Shown one piece after another: positions 56,001 through 64,000 of a stretch of DNA of 64,000 nucleotides. Numbering within the stretch: the stretch's first letter is position 1; each line of letters begins with the position of its first letter. The notes beneath the pieces were generated by a model. That model searched no databases, was not told where the DNA came from, and worked only from the letters and a program-made list of their open reading frames with translations. Location of the stretch: assembly GCF_013256625.1 (NCBI RefSeq), contig NZ_CP053908.1, positions 3,596,001 to 3,660,000 of the forward strand, in the 5' to 3' direction. A program made the position numbers and the translations under genes. This DNA is from Hymenobacter sp. BRD128 (GTDB lineage: Bacteria > Bacteroidota > Bacteroidia > Cytophagales > Hymenobacteraceae).

Positions 56001-57452
56001 TTACAAATACTTCAGCAGCAAGCCGAGCAGGCGGCGCACGCGGCCGGTGTAGGGCGGGTAAAACTGCTTGATGCCGGTGAAGCCCACGCGCTGCTGCAAC
56101 ACGGCCTTCTCGTTGCTGAACGCCAGGAAGCCCGCGTAGCCGTGGGCCTTGCCCAGACCGCTGTTGCCGACGCCGCCAAAAGGCAAATCGGGGTGCGCGA
56201 GCTGGATAATCGTCTCGTTCACGGCCGCGCCGCCGGCCGCCACGGTATCGAGCAGGTAGCGGCGGTTGGCGGGGCTGGTGGTGAACACGTACTGCGCCAG
56301 CGGCGGCAGCCGGGCATTGACGTAGGCCGCCGCCTCGGGCAGGCGCTCGAAGCTGAGAACGGGCAGCAACGGGCCAAATATCTCTTCCTCCAGGATGGCC
56401 GCGCCGGCCGGTACCTGGGTCAGAATAGTGGGTTCGAGGTAGCACTGCGGCTCGTCGAAGCTGCCGCCCTGGGCCACGGTAGCGCCGCGCGCTTCGGCGT
56501 CTTCGAGCAGGGCGGCCAGCCGGGCAAAGTGGTGGGCATTGACAATGCGGGCGAAAGACTGCGACGCTTTAATTTCCTCATTGTCAGCACCATAATAGTT
56601 ATGAATAGCTCGCCGCAGCTCGGCTACCAGCGCGTCGTGCACGCTGGCCTGCACCAGCAGGTAGTCGGGCGCCACGCAGGTTTGGCCGGCGTTCAGGAAC
56701 TTGCCCCACACGATTTTCTCGGCCGCGTCGCGCAGGTTGGCCGTGTCATCTACAATGGCCGGGCTCTTGCCGCCCAGCTCCAGCGTGAGGCCGCTGAGGT
56801 GCTCGGCGGCGGCGCGCATCACGATTTTGCCAATCTGCGGCGAGCCGGTGAAGAAAATGTGGTTCCAGGGCAGGCGCAGCAGCTCGCTGGCTACCTCCTT
56901 GCCGCCTTCCAGCACCAGCACTTCATTGGGCTGAAACAGCTCCTCGGCCAGCCGGCGCAGCAGCGCCGAGGTAGCGGGCGTTTGCTCGGCGGGCTTCACC
57001 ACCACCGCATTGCCGGCCGCAATGGCCGAGGCCAGCGGGTCGAGGGCCAAATAAAACGGGTAGTTCCAGGGCGCGATGATGAGCACTACGCCCTTGGGCT
57101 CGGGCTGCACCCAGCTGCGGGTGCCCAGCAGGGCCATTGGCGTGCCCACCGCCAGTGGGGCCAGCCACTTTTTGAGCTGCCGGCTGGTGTGGCGCAGCTC
57201 GGTGAGTGAAGGCCAGATTTCGGTAAGGTCAGTTTCCTCGGGCGGCTTCTTAAAATCCTGGTACAGCGCCTGTTGAATAGCGGCGCGGTTGGCCAGGAGC
57301 CAGCCTTCCAGCCGGGCTAGCCGGCAGCGGCGGGCCGCCGCATCCTCGGCGCGCAGGGCCGGCGCATTGGCGCGCAGCGCGGCAAACCCGGCGGCAAAGC
57401 GGTTGGCCGTGGGGCTAGCCGCCACAACAGGCAAAGAAGCAGAAAGGGCCAT
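56001..57452 (-). CDS. Aldehyde dehydrogenase family protein
   Basis: A 483-residue NAD(P)-dependent aldehyde dehydrogenase. It has IIAPWNYPFYLALDPLASA, cofactor contact VVKPAEQTPATSALL, FTGSPQIGKIVM, the general-base glutamate in TLELGGKSP and the catalytic cysteine in NAGQTCVAPDYLL. EEIFGPLLPVLSF and PFGGVGNSGLG follow. The C-terminus has a basic, hydrophobic end (VRRLLGLLLKYL) like membrane-associated fatty aldehyde dehydrogenases, so long-chain aldehydes are likely substrates. That would fit the alcohol-oxidase-like GMC enzyme encoded 5 kb away, but this link is speculative. Confidence 0.92.
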   Translation of the reverse strand: MALSASLPVVAASPTANRFAAGFAALRANAPALRAEDAAARRCRLARLEGWLLANRAAIQQALYQDFKKPPEETDLTEIWPSLTELRHTSRQLKKWLAPLAVGTPMALLGTRSWVQPEPKGVVLIIAPWNYPFYLALDPLASAIAAGNAVVVKPAEQTPATSALLRRLAEELFQPNEVLVLEGGKEVASELLRLPWNHIFFTGSPQIGKIVMRAAAEHLSGLTLELGGKSPAIVDDTANLRDAAEKIVWGKFLNAGQTCVAPDYLLVQASVHDALVAELRRAIHNYYGADNEEIKASQSFARIVNAHHFARLAALLEDAEARGATVAQGGSFDEPQCYLEPTILTQVPAGAAILEEEIFGPLLPVLSFERLPEAAAYVNARLPPLAQYVFTTSPANRRYLLDTVAAGGAAVNETIIQLAHPDLPFGGVGNSGLGKAHGYAGFLAFSNEKAVLQQRVGFTGIKQFYPPYTGRVRRLLGLLLKYL

Positions 57453-57596
57453 AAGCGCAAGCGTCTCACGCTAGCCACGCCCCACCGCCGGCGCGCAGCT
57501 ACTTGAACGGATGAAAGATAGCGCCTGGCTTTCAACTGCCACGCCTAGTGCCTGGGTGTAGGCTAGCCCACGGCTGGCCGGTACCCCTTAGGCGCT

Positions 57597-57632
57597 AAAA
57601 AGCCTGCTACCGCTGCGAGTAGCAGGCTTTTT
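57597..57632 (-). terminator. Terminator of the threonine-rich lipoprotein gene
   Basis: AAAAAGCCTGCTAC and GTAGCAGGCTTTTT form a hairpin with an eight-base loop. It lies 22 bases past the stop of the minus-strand gene and ends in T5. Confidence 0.82.
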
Positions 57633-57653
57633 GGTTGGCCAGACCGGGTGATA

Positions 57654-58328
57654 CTACAAAATACCTTTCAGGCCTTTTTTCACCTTGCGGTTGCCATTTT
57701 CATCAATGATGATTTTGGTGCCATCGGCGCGCTTGATTTTCACTGAGCCATCGTTGTGGCGCTTGATTTTGCCGCCATTTTCGTATTTCACCTTGTGGCT
57801 GTCTTCCTTGTTTTCTACTTTCTTCACGCCGGTGCCCTGGCTCACGCTGGCGTGCACGCCGGGGTGCGTGGCGGTGGTAGTGGTGGTAGTCGTGGTAGTG
57901 GTAGCAGTGTAGGGGCCAGCGTAATAGTTGCCCTGGTTAGCCGTGTAAGCGTTGTAGGCAGCGGGGTCGGTCACTACGGTGTGCACCTCGCGGGTGGTGC
58001 GGTCGTTGAGGTCGCGCAGGGCGGCGTAGCGGCCCACCGTATCGGTACGGGCGTCGATAGCGCGCAGGGCACGGCCCCGGCCGTAATAAATCTGCTGCAA
58101 GCGGGCCTTGGCGGCGGCATCGGTGGCGTGCACGTCGGCCGCTACCTGGTTGGCTAGCTGGTCGGCGCTGCTGCGGTAGCTGGTGGTATCCACCGTGGTC
58201 GTGGTAGTGGTAGTGGCAGTGCCACCGGGCACAGTCGTGGTTTCGGTCGTTTCAGTTTTCTTTTCCTGCGAGCAGGAAGCAAGGGCAGCCGTAGCGGCCG
58301 TAGCCAGCAGGAGAATGGTGAATTTCAT
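57654..58328 (-). CDS. Threonine-rich lipoprotein of unknown function
   Basis: A 224-residue lipoprotein (LLLATAATAALASC). It has two almost pure threonine runs (near residues 28-50 and 143-155) that act as linkers, probably extended or glycosylated. Between them is a helical domain (ADQLANQVAADVHATDAAAK to TVVTDPAAYNAYT). The C-terminus is a repeat-like basic beta segment (GGKIKRHNDGSVKIKRADG, KIIIDENGNRKVKKGLKG). No known family is recognised. The threonine runs come from ACC/ACT codon repeats, so their length may vary between strains. Confidence 0.6.
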   Translation of the reverse strand: MKFTILLLATAATAALASCSQEKKTETTETTTVPGGTATTTTTTTVDTTSYRSSADQLANQVAADVHATDAAAKARLQQIYYGRGRALRAIDARTDTVGRYAALRDLNDRTTREVHTVVTDPAAYNAYTANQGNYYAGPYTATTTTTTTTTTATHPGVHASVSQGTGVKKVENKEDSHKVKYENGGKIKRHNDGSVKIKRADGTKIIIDENGNRKVKKGLKGIL

Positions 58329-58453
58329 GAGTTTAAGAGCAAGTAAGGTGCGGCTTGACGCCTAATTCTGCCGTCATACGGCCAGGCCAAAAATGATGTT
58401 GCCAGGCCCTACAAAAAGGCCTGGCAATCAGTTGCTTACTAAATACGCTTAGC

Positions 58454-59323
58454 TTAGGCATTCACCACCGAGCCGCCGTTGGGGTGCAACGTCTGGCCCG
58501 AGAAATAGGAGGCGTCTTCCGAGGCCAGGAATACGTAGGCCGGGGCCACCTCCGAAGGCTGGCCGGCGCGCCCCATGGGCACTTCGCGGCCAAAAACCGG
58601 CACCTTGAGCAGGCCGGCCCCCGTGATGAAAGGCGTCCAGATGGGCCCCGGCGCCACCGAGTTGACCCGGATGCCTTTTTTGATGAGCTGCAACGACAGC
58701 GCCCGCGTAAATCCCTCAATGGCACCCTTAGTCGAAGTGTAGTCGAGCAGCTGCTCGTTGCCCTTATAGGCATTCACCGAGGTGGTATTAATAATGGCCG
58801 CCCCTTCCTTGAGGTGCTTCAGCGCCGACCGCGTGATGCGGAACATGGCGATGATGTTGAGATTGAAGATGCTATCGAGCTCCTCGTTGGTAATTTCTTC
58901 GAGCGAGTCGTGCCAGTTTTGCTCGGCGGCATTGTTCACCAGCACGTCGAGCTGGCCGTATTCGGCCACTGTGCGGGCCACGATTTCGTCGCAAAAGGCG
59001 GGCACTTTCAAGTCGCCGGGCAGCAGCAGGCAGCGGCGGCCTTCGGCCTGCACCAACTGCTGGGTTTTTTCGGCGTCCTGCTGCTCGGTAGGAAAGTAGC
59101 AGATGGCCACGTCGGCACCTTCGCGGGCAAAGTGCACGGCCACGGCCCGCCCGATACCCGAGTCGCCGCCCGTGATGAGGGCAATCTTGTTTTGTAGCTT
59201 GTCGGCGCCTTTGTAACCGGGGCGAATGTGCTCGGGCTCGGGCGTCATCTTGTATTCGAGGCCGGGCTGGCCGGCGCCCGCCTCTTGGTGCTGAGGTGGG
59301 AAAACAGTGGGCTTATCAGACAT
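58454..59323 (-). CDS. YghA-type SDR oxidoreductase
   Basis: A 289-residue SDR with the long N-terminal extension typical of the YghA/general-stress group (PPQHQEAGAGQPGLEYKM, then RPGYKGADKLQNKIALITG). The cofactor motif is TGGDSGIGRAVAVHFA, NNAAEQNW is next, the catalytic serine is in TTSVNAYKGNE, and the tyrosine-lysine pair is in LDYTSTKGAIEGF. The end GQTLHPNGGSVVN is usual. Members reduce aldehydes or sugars and are induced by stress in several bacteria. A divergent pseudouridine synthase gene lies about 90 bases upstream. Confidence 0.88.
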   Translation of the reverse strand: MSDKPTVFPPQHQEAGAGQPGLEYKMTPEPEHIRPGYKGADKLQNKIALITGGDSGIGRAVAVHFAREGADVAICYFPTEQQDAEKTQQLVQAEGRRCLLLPGDLKVPAFCDEIVARTVAEYGQLDVLVNNAAEQNWHDSLEEITNEELDSIFNLNIIAMFRITRSALKHLKEGAAIINTTSVNAYKGNEQLLDYTSTKGAIEGFTRALSLQLIKKGIRVNSVAPGPIWTPFITGAGLLKVPVFGREVPMGRAGQPSEVAPAYVFLASEDASYFSGQTLHPNGGSVVNA

Positions 59324-59413
59324 TATAACTTATGGAAAAGGAGTTGAAACTGCGTTCAGGCTTAACGACAGTGGCCAACTGAGGTTACCCGAACCTGGCC
59401 CAAACAGCCGGAT

Positions 59414-60064
59414 ATGCGGTTCTTTGCAGGATATTTTCCCTCACTCGTGACCGACCAACCGCTAGCCCGAGCTTCTGCCGCGCCCGCCCACCGCCACTTT
59501 GTGCTGCACAAGCCCTGGGGCTACCTCAGCCAGTTCACCAGCGAGTTTGCCAAAGAAGTAAAAAAGAAGCGCTTTCTGGGCGAGCTGGGCAATTTTCCGG
59601 CCGGCACGATGGCCATCGGCCGGCTCGATGAGGACAGCGAAGGCCTGCTGCTGCTCACCACCGACGGCCGCGTGAGCGAGCAGGTGCGCAGCCGCCACAT
59701 CGAGAAAGAATACTATGCCCAGGTCGATGGCCTGCTCACCCCCGCAGCCCTGGCTAGCCTGCAAGCGGGCGTCGATATCAGCCTCCACGGCACGCCCTAC
59801 CGCACGCGGCCCTGCCAGGCGCGCCTGCTGGCGGCCGCGCCCGACTTGCCGCCGCGCGGCCGCCGCATTCGCGACGACCGCCACGGGCCGACCAGCTGGG
59901 TAGCCATCGTCGTGACCGAAGGCAAGTTTCGGCAGGTGCGCAAAATGACGGCCGCCGTGGGGTTTCCGACCCTGCGGCTGGTGCGCGTGCGCGTGGGAGA
60001 AGTGCGGCTCGAGGGGTTGCCAGCGGGCGCTAGCCGCGAGGTTAGCAGTTTTTTCAAAAATTAA
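59414..60064 (+). CDS. RsuA/RluE-type pseudouridine synthase
   Basis: A 216-residue pseudouridine synthase lacking an S4 domain. The catalytic aspartate is Asp72 in AIGRLDEDSEGLLLLTTDG. HFVLHKPWGYLSQF starts the domain, HIEKEYYAQVDG follows, and VVTEGKFRQVRKMTAAVGFP is the RNA-binding end motif. Length and motifs match RluE, which modifies U2457 of 23S rRNA in E. coli. The first ~20 residues may not be translated; a later start is possible. It is not obviously in an operon. Confidence 0.87.
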   Translation: MRFFAGYFPSLVTDQPLARASAAPAHRHFVLHKPWGYLSQFTSEFAKEVKKKRFLGELGNFPAGTMAIGRLDEDSEGLLLLTTDGRVSEQVRSRHIEKEYYAQVDGLLTPAALASLQAGVDISLHGTPYRTRPCQARLLAAAPDLPPRGRRIRDDRHGPTSWVAIVVTEGKFRQVRKMTAAVGFPTLRLVRVRVGEVRLEGLPAGASREVSSFFKN

Positions 60065-60170
60065 CGAGTAGATTCGGGACTTATTCCGGTGCGAGGTGGT
60101 TCTACAGTAGTCCGTTGCCGCCCGGTGCTGGTTTTACGCCGGCAGCAGCCGAATACTCTATCAACCCCCT

Positions 60171-60629
60171 ATGGCCAGAGCGCAAGAAAGTTTCAGTAAG
60201 AAAGAGAACGAAAAGAAGCGGCTGAAAAAGCAGCAGGAGAAAGCTGAGCGCCGCGAAGAGCGCCAGGCCAATAAGAAGGATTCCAGCCTGGAAGAGATGC
60301 TGGCCTACGTGGATGAGAATGGCAACATTACGACCACGCCGCCCGACCCGACCCGCAAGAAGAAGGAAATCAACGCCGAAGATATCGTAGTAGGCGTGCC
60401 CAAGCAGGAAGACCGCGAGCCGGAAGATACTCAGCGCACCGGCACCGTCACGTTCTTCAACTCCTCGAAGGGCTACGGCTTCATCAAGGATGCCGTGAGC
60501 CAGGAAAGCATTTTCGTGCACGCCAACGCCCTCGGCGGCCTCACGCTGCTCGAAGGCAACAAGGTCACGTTTGAGGTAGAGCCGGGCATGAAAGGCCCGA
60601 CCGCCGTGCGCGTGAAAATGGCCAGCTAA
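60171..60629 (+). CDS. Cold-shock-domain protein with charged N-terminal helix
   Basis: A 152-residue protein. The first ~45 residues are a lysine/glutamate-rich helix (KENEKKRLKKQQEKAERRE). A short acidic linker follows, then a cold-shock domain from TGTVTFFNSSKGYGFIKD to FEVEPGMKGPTAVRVKM. RNP1 is KGYGFI and RNP2 is IFVHA. Cold-shock domains bind single-stranded RNA or DNA; the helix probably adds nucleic-acid binding or dimerisation. This extended form is common in Bacteroidota. A bidirectional terminator follows. Confidence 0.92.
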   Translation: MARAQESFSKKENEKKRLKKQQEKAERREERQANKKDSSLEEMLAYVDENGNITTTPPDPTRKKKEINAEDIVVGVPKQEDREPEDTQRTGTVTFFNSSKGYGFIKDAVSQESIFVHANALGGLTLLEGNKVTFEVEPGMKGPTAVRVKMAS

Positions 60630-60647
60630 ACACAGCTTGTGATTTAT

Positions 60648-60686
60648 AAAAAAGCGTCTGAAACCTGAGGTTTCAGACGCTTTTTT
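60648..60686. terminator. Bidirectional terminator
   Basis: AAAAAAGCGTCTGAAACC, loop TGA and GGTTTCAGACGCTTTTTT form a long stem with A/T runs on both sides. It serves the cold-shock gene and the convergent lipoprotein gene. Confidence 0.88.
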
Positions 60687-60705
60687 GTGTGCCCAGGGCT
60701 AGCGC

Positions 60706-61470
60706 CTATTTTCCGACCCATGCTAAGCGGCCACTCTGGTAGCGGTAGCGACCCGGTGCAAGAGCAGTTAGGGGGCATTCGGGGGTATCGCCTTTGGTTT
60801 TGATGGGCCCGATGAGCACCTCGTGCCGGCGCAGGCTGATGCGGCGGCTACAGCCGGACACCCCTTCACCAGCTTCAATGGGCGAGCCGTGCATCGCTGC
60901 ATACTGAGGGTAGGCCTCGCTTTCGGCAGCAGTGCCGGCGCTCAGTAGCAGCAAGGGCTTATGGGTAAGGTCGATGATATTTATCCAGCGCCAATCTTCG
61001 CGGCCAGCATTGCCGCCCACGTCCGACTGGCTCACAGTGACAAATAGTTCGGGCTGGCCCTGCTGGTCGAGGTTGTCGAGGCTAAAGGTGATGGTGCTTT
61101 GGGTAATATCGCCGCCCTGGTTTAAGTTATCGGGCATTTCGAGCAGCAGCTCGGTCCACACCGTATCGCGCCGCGAGGTGCGAAAGAGCAGACGGGGCAG
61201 CGAGTCGGGGGCCGTAATCTGGAGAAAGCGCCCCTGAATGGTATCGACCTGCACGTTGCTGGCCGGGTCGAAGCGCAGGGCAGTGCTGCCGACCCGCATG
61301 GTCTGGAGGAAGTGAGCACCTAGCGGCACGGCAGCTAGGGTTGGCTGGGCCGCTGGGGTAGCCGGCATGAGTGCAGGGGCGGGCCGCGCTTTTTCGGTAG
61401 TAGTCGTAGTGGCTTGCTCACCGCAGGCAGCCAGACCCAGGCTGGCTAGCAGCAGAAATATCGCTCGCAT
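60706..61470 (-). CDS. Hypothetical lipoprotein
   Basis: A 254-residue lipoprotein with the signal MRAIFLLLASLGLAAC, a threonine-rich linker and a beta-rich C-terminal part (STITFSLDNLDQQGQPELFV, DWRWINIIDLTHKPLLLL). Two cysteines, in GVSGCSRRISLRR and DTPECPLTALAPG, could form a disulfide. I do not recognise the family; the pattern LDQQGQPELFVTVSQ recalls proteins that report data on expansion or stress in Bacteroidota but gives no function. Confidence 0.55.
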   Translation of the reverse strand: MRAIFLLLASLGLAACGEQATTTTTEKARPAPALMPATPAAQPTLAAVPLGAHFLQTMRVGSTALRFDPASNVQVDTIQGRFLQITAPDSLPRLLFRTSRRDTVWTELLLEMPDNLNQGGDITQSTITFSLDNLDQQGQPELFVTVSQSDVGGNAGREDWRWINIIDLTHKPLLLLSAGTAAESEAYPQYAAMHGSPIEAGEGVSGCSRRISLRRHEVLIGPIKTKGDTPECPLTALAPGRYRYQSGRLAWVGK

Positions 61471-61591
61471 TGAAGAAGAAATAGGAGCCGGCGAACTCGC
61501 TGCTCGCCCAGCCGGAACTGGGTGCTAAGTTTAGGCCGCAAAATAGCCTAGCGCTATCTTTTATGCCCCGCTACCTAGCTACTGCCTATTT

Positions 61592-62437
61592 ATGAAGCGA
61601 TTTTTTATTGCCCTGAGCCTGGGGCTGGCACTGGCAGGTTGCGCGCCCAAAGTCGTGATGCAGGCTACTGGGCCCGCCAGGACCGCCAATCCGGCCGAGG
61701 GCTTTCTGGTCATCAAGGAAACCGACGCCTTCACCGGCCCGGCCGAGGAGTTGGGCACCATCTACATTAAGGACTCGGGCTTTACGCTCAGCTGCGACTA
61801 CGAAACGGTGGTGGCGCTGGCTACCCAGCAGGCGCGCCAGCTGGGGGCCAATGTGCTGCGTATTTACGAGCACCTGCAGCCCAATATGATGAGCACCTGC
61901 CACCGCATCCGGGCCAAGGCATTGCGCGTGGCCGACCTCACGCCCTACGAAACGGAGATTGTCTGGAATCCTGCCCGCCGGCTGCGGCAGGTCGATTTCA
62001 AAGCCAGTACTGCCAACCGGCCCTTTGAGGCGGCTACCAGCAGCAGCCTGCGCTACCACTACGCCGGGCACCCGCTGCAAGGCAAGGTGAGCCTGACCAT
62101 CGAAACGGTATTCGATTGCCAGCGGTCCTATTTCAAAGGCACCCGCAACCCCGCCTACACCCTAGCCCACGAGCAGGGCCACTTCGACATCTCCGAAATC
62201 TATGCCCGGCGCTTTACCAAACTCATTCAGGAGCAGGTTCCCACTGTGCGCGAGCTACAAGCCCGGCAAGAAGACCTATACCACCAGCTGATGCTGGAAG
62301 CCCAGGCTACGCAGGATAAATACGACACCGAGGTCTACGCCGACCCCAGCAAGCAACCCGCCTGGCTAAGCCAGATAACGCAGCAGCTCAACGAGCTGCA
62401 ACCCTACGCCAGCAAGCAGGTAACCCTAAAAATTTAG
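61592..62437 (+). CDS. DUF922-type lipoprotein with HEXXH-like motif
   Basis: A 281-residue lipoprotein (IALSLGLALAGC). The N-terminal half has GTIYIKDSGFTLSCDYETV and ANVLRIYEHLQPNMMSTCHR, similar to small heavy-metal/YdgH-like lipoprotein folds. The C-terminal half resembles DUF922, with AHEQGHFDISEIYARRF giving an HExxH zinc motif (near residue 190). Members are predicted zinc peptidases without shown activity. It begins about 120 bases from the divergent lipoprotein gene. Confidence 0.72.
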   Translation: MKRFFIALSLGLALAGCAPKVVMQATGPARTANPAEGFLVIKETDAFTGPAEELGTIYIKDSGFTLSCDYETVVALATQQARQLGANVLRIYEHLQPNMMSTCHRIRAKALRVADLTPYETEIVWNPARRLRQVDFKASTANRPFEAATSSSLRYHYAGHPLQGKVSLTIETVFDCQRSYFKGTRNPAYTLAHEQGHFDISEIYARRFTKLIQEQVPTVRELQARQEDLYHQLMLEAQATQDKYDTEVYADPSKQPAWLSQITQQLNELQPYASKQVTLKI

Positions 62438-62446
62438 GGCTAGTAA

Positions 62447-62490
62447 GCGCGAAAGCCGCTGCTGCCCGAGGGCAACAGCGGCTTTCGCGC
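62447..62490. terminator. Hairpin between convergent genes
   Basis: GCGCGAAAGCCGCTG and its complement form a ~20-bp stem with one gap around the loop GAG. It lies between the DUF922 gene and the small basic protein gene. No T-run is present. Confidence 0.6.
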
Positions 62491-62507
62491 AAGTCGTGAC
62501 AAGGCGG

Positions 62508-62789
62508 TTACTCCTCCAGCGAGCTCAGGTTATAGTTGGCCTTGGCTGCGTTGCTAGCCGCTGCAAAGTCTGTAGAAGTGCCAGCATCGGTGGCCGCCGC
62601 AGTTTTGGGCTTATTCAGCTTCTTTACTAGGAGGCGCACGCCCAGGGCACCTAGCGCGGTGCCAGCCAGTACTTTCTGGGTAGTGCTGAGCTTGCCCACG
62701 CTGCCTTTACCCAGCTTCTTGAGCGACTTGGCGGCGCCGCCGAGTAGGGTAGCTTTTTTAGCGATTTTCTTTTTTTTGTTCTTTTTCAT
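62508..62789 (-). CDS. Small basic protein, paralogue 1
   Basis: A 93-residue protein from ATG 62789 with a very lysine-rich start (MKKNKKKKIAKKATLLGG). It then has KLGKGSVGKLSTTQKVLAG, a short hydrophobic helix (TALGALGVRLLVKKL) and an alanine/threonine-rich acidic tail. It shares the GKLSTxQKV-GG arrangement with the next gene, so the two are paralogues. Function unknown; the basic head suggests nucleic-acid or membrane contact. Confidence 0.62.
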   Translation of the reverse strand: MKKNKKKKIAKKATLLGGAAKSLKKLGKGSVGKLSTTQKVLAGTALGALGVRLLVKKLNKPKTAAATDAGTSTDFAAASNAAKANYNLSSLEE

Positions 62790-62905
62790 GGTGCTTGGAA
62801 ATAAAATAAGCGAAGTAGTACTGCAAGCCGGGTATTCGCAGTCCCTCACAAAAGGTTGTGCATCACCAGCCCACCCCGTTGTGCCCGGCGGCGTTGTTTG
62901 CTAGG

Positions 62906-63199
62906 CTACTCGCCGTCCGGGCTAGCCGCCTTTTTTCGCTTGCGCGGCGCCGATAGGTCTACTGCCGACGTTGCTGCGTCGTCGTCGCCCGTGGCCGGCG
63001 CATCGGTTTGCTGCTGGGCCAGGTAGGTGAGGCCGGCGGCTAGCAGGGCCAGGCCGCCCACCACTTTCTGGCCAGTACTGAGCTTGCCTATTTGCTTGGT
63101 CACCTTGCGAAACTTCTTGAGCGAGAGGTTCGCCATATCCAGAATATCGCCCGATAGCTCGTCTTTTTTCTTCGCGTGCTTTTTTTTGTCCTTAGGCAT
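62906..63199 (-). CDS. Small basic protein, paralogue 2
   Basis: A 97-residue protein from ATG 63199 (MPKDKKKHAKKKDELSGD). The core FRKVTKQIGKLSTGQKVVGG plus a hydrophobic stretch (LALLAAGLTYLAQQ) parallels its neighbour, and the tail is acidic then basic (PRKRKKAASPDGE). The family is not recognised. The two genes are 116 bases apart on the same strand. Confidence 0.62.
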   Translation of the reverse strand: MPKDKKKHAKKKDELSGDILDMANLSLKKFRKVTKQIGKLSTGQKVVGGLALLAAGLTYLAQQQTDAPATGDDDAATSAVDLSAPRKRKKAASPDGE

Positions 63200-63488
63200 G
63201 AGCGTGTAGCGGAAAGCTTGGGTGAGGAGAAACTCTAACGGGAAGGCCATAGCGAAGCAGGGCAGCAGCGCCACCAGTGGGCTAGCGTATTCGCAAGCCG
63301 GCGTCAGAAGGTTGCCCCTCGCGGCTAGGCTGCCGGCAGCACAGCCGGCAGCCTAGTGCTTTTTTCTTTTCTATATGTGGCGCCCACGTAGTATCTATGT
63401 TTCTCAGGTGGAGCCCAGAACCCACTTTAATAAACGGGGCGCTTTCCGAAAAGCCTTATGAGTAGGGGTATAACTGTTTACACCACCC

Positions 63489-63857
63489 ATGCAATACTTT
63501 TTACACGTCTTAAAAAACTACGTCGTTTTCCGGGGCCGTGCCCGCCGCAAGGAATACTGGATGTTTACCCTGTTCTAATTCATTTTCAGCCTGGCCGCGC
63601 TGTTTCTGGATGCTGTTATCGACCCTTCGCCCGATGGCGTAGGTCTTCTCTACGGTCTCTACTCGCTGGCGTTGCTCATTCCCAGCCTCGCCGTGGGGGT
63701 GCGGCGGCTGCACGATGTGGGCAAGAGCGGCTTTTTTATGCTCATTGCCTTTGTGCCCCTGGTAGGCGCTATCTGGCTGCTCGTGCTATTCTGCACCGAA
63801 GGCACCCGGGGTGATAATGAATACGGCCCCGACCCCAAAGCCGTGCTGGCTTACTAG
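63489..63857 (+). pseudogene. DUF805 membrane protein with an in-frame stop
   Basis: From ATG 63489 the frame encodes the DUF805 start (MQYFLHVLKNYVVFRGRARR, then KEYWMFTLF) and meets TAA at 63576. It then continues without further interruption to 63857 through the rest of the family (IPSLAVGVRRLHDVGKSGFF, GTRGDNEYGPDPK). Without the stop it would be 122 residues with four membrane helices. The stop sits where a Tyr or Asn codon is usual. Either this is a young pseudogene or one base is wrong. The function of DUF805 is unknown. Confidence 0.82.
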
Positions 63858-63861
63858 GTAG

Positions 63862-63934
63862 CCAGTCTCTTCCAAACGCAACAGCGGCTGAAGCTCCTAG
63901 CGCTTCAGCCGCTGTTGCGTTTGGAAGAGACTGG
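63862..63934. terminator. Perfect 33-bp hairpin between convergent genes
   Basis: Bases 63862-63894 and 63902-63934 are exact reverse complements with the seven-base loop TCCTAGC. It fills the gap between the DUF805 gene and the convergent gene that ends at 63936. TTT follows on the plus strand. Confidence 0.8.
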
Positions 63935-63935
63935 T

Positions 63936-64000
63936 TTACATATGAATAGCCCGGTTCTCGGTAGCCGCCAGGCAAGCTTCTTTCATGGCCTCCGCATACG
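63936..64000 (-). CDS. C-terminal end of a gene continuing beyond the window
   Basis: The last 21 codons of a minus-strand gene are visible, reading YAEAMKEACLAATENRAIHM and a TAA stop at 63936-63938. The helix-like composition is natural, and the stop lies directly behind the 33-bp hairpin. The ending would suit a Gfo/Idh/MocA-type oxidoreductase, but too little is present to decide. Confidence 0.5.
   Translation of the reverse strand, partial: YAEAMKEACLAATENRAIHM

Noticed and set aside
55938..57209. 423-codon open frame antisense to the aldehyde dehydrogenase
   Set aside because: Same reason; the sense strand holds all aldehyde dehydrogenase motifs.

Overview
The window reads as chromosomal DNA of a high-G+C member of the Bacteroidota, most likely Hymenobacter or a close relative. 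The evidence is a type IX secretion C-terminal domain, a PID-CTERM-type sorting tail, the rpmB-rpmG-DUF4295-ftsY block, promoters of the TAnnTTTG type, and many families typical of the Cytophagales. I see no phage, insertion sequence, plasmid or CRISPR genes.

Layout. 1-9.1 kb: proline synthesis (proB-proA), small secreted proteins, a disrupted acyl-CoA synthetase, a type II NADH dehydrogenase and an RsbQ-like hydrolase. 9.1-13.5 kb: a large HEXXH/beta-propeller/beta-barrel surface protein, an SMR transporter and a sterol desaturase-type hydroxylase. 13.7-21.6 kb: a minus-strand cluster that looks able to build, CMP-activate and transfer an unusual acidic sugar. It holds a GT-B transferase, an SpsF-type cytidylyltransferase, a two-subunit transketolase, a class III aminotransferase, an SDR, a KdsC-type phosphatase and an SpsE/NeuB-type synthase. 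21.7-25.1 kb: a GH43 glycosidase and a Na+/solute symporter. 25.6-28.6 kb: tRNA-Asn, a Rieske-like lipoprotein, ftsY and ribosomal proteins L33 and L28. 28.7-36.6 kb: ornithine aminotransferase, hemB and metabolic, transport and regulatory genes. 36.7-42.8 kb: a PID-CTERM mini-protein and two tandem DUF4331 proteins, one with a T9SS surface stalk. 43.3-48.7 kb: lptB, a GH3-type ligase, a BLUF photoreceptor, tRNA-Val and a PfpI-type protein. 49.2-64 kb: a GMC oxidoreductase, a hybrid histidine kinase, a Uma2 nuclease, an aldehyde dehydrogenase, a stress-type SDR, a pseudouridine synthase, a cold-shock protein and lipoproteins.

Three patterns run through the window. (1) Several genes are broken by what looks like one missing base in a short G or C run (near 8405, 10880, 24007, 49601 and 49711, perhaps 28709), which points to base-calling errors rather than real gene loss. 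(2) The hexamer GCTAGC is strongly over-represented on both sides of gene boundaries. (3) Long, nearly perfect intergenic hairpins recur; three share a REP-like design.

The best candidate for an undescribed system is the 13.7-21.6 kb cluster. A transketolase pair and a class III aminotransferase stand where a nonulosonate pathway would normally have a dehydratase, a DegT-type aminotransferase and an acetyltransferase.
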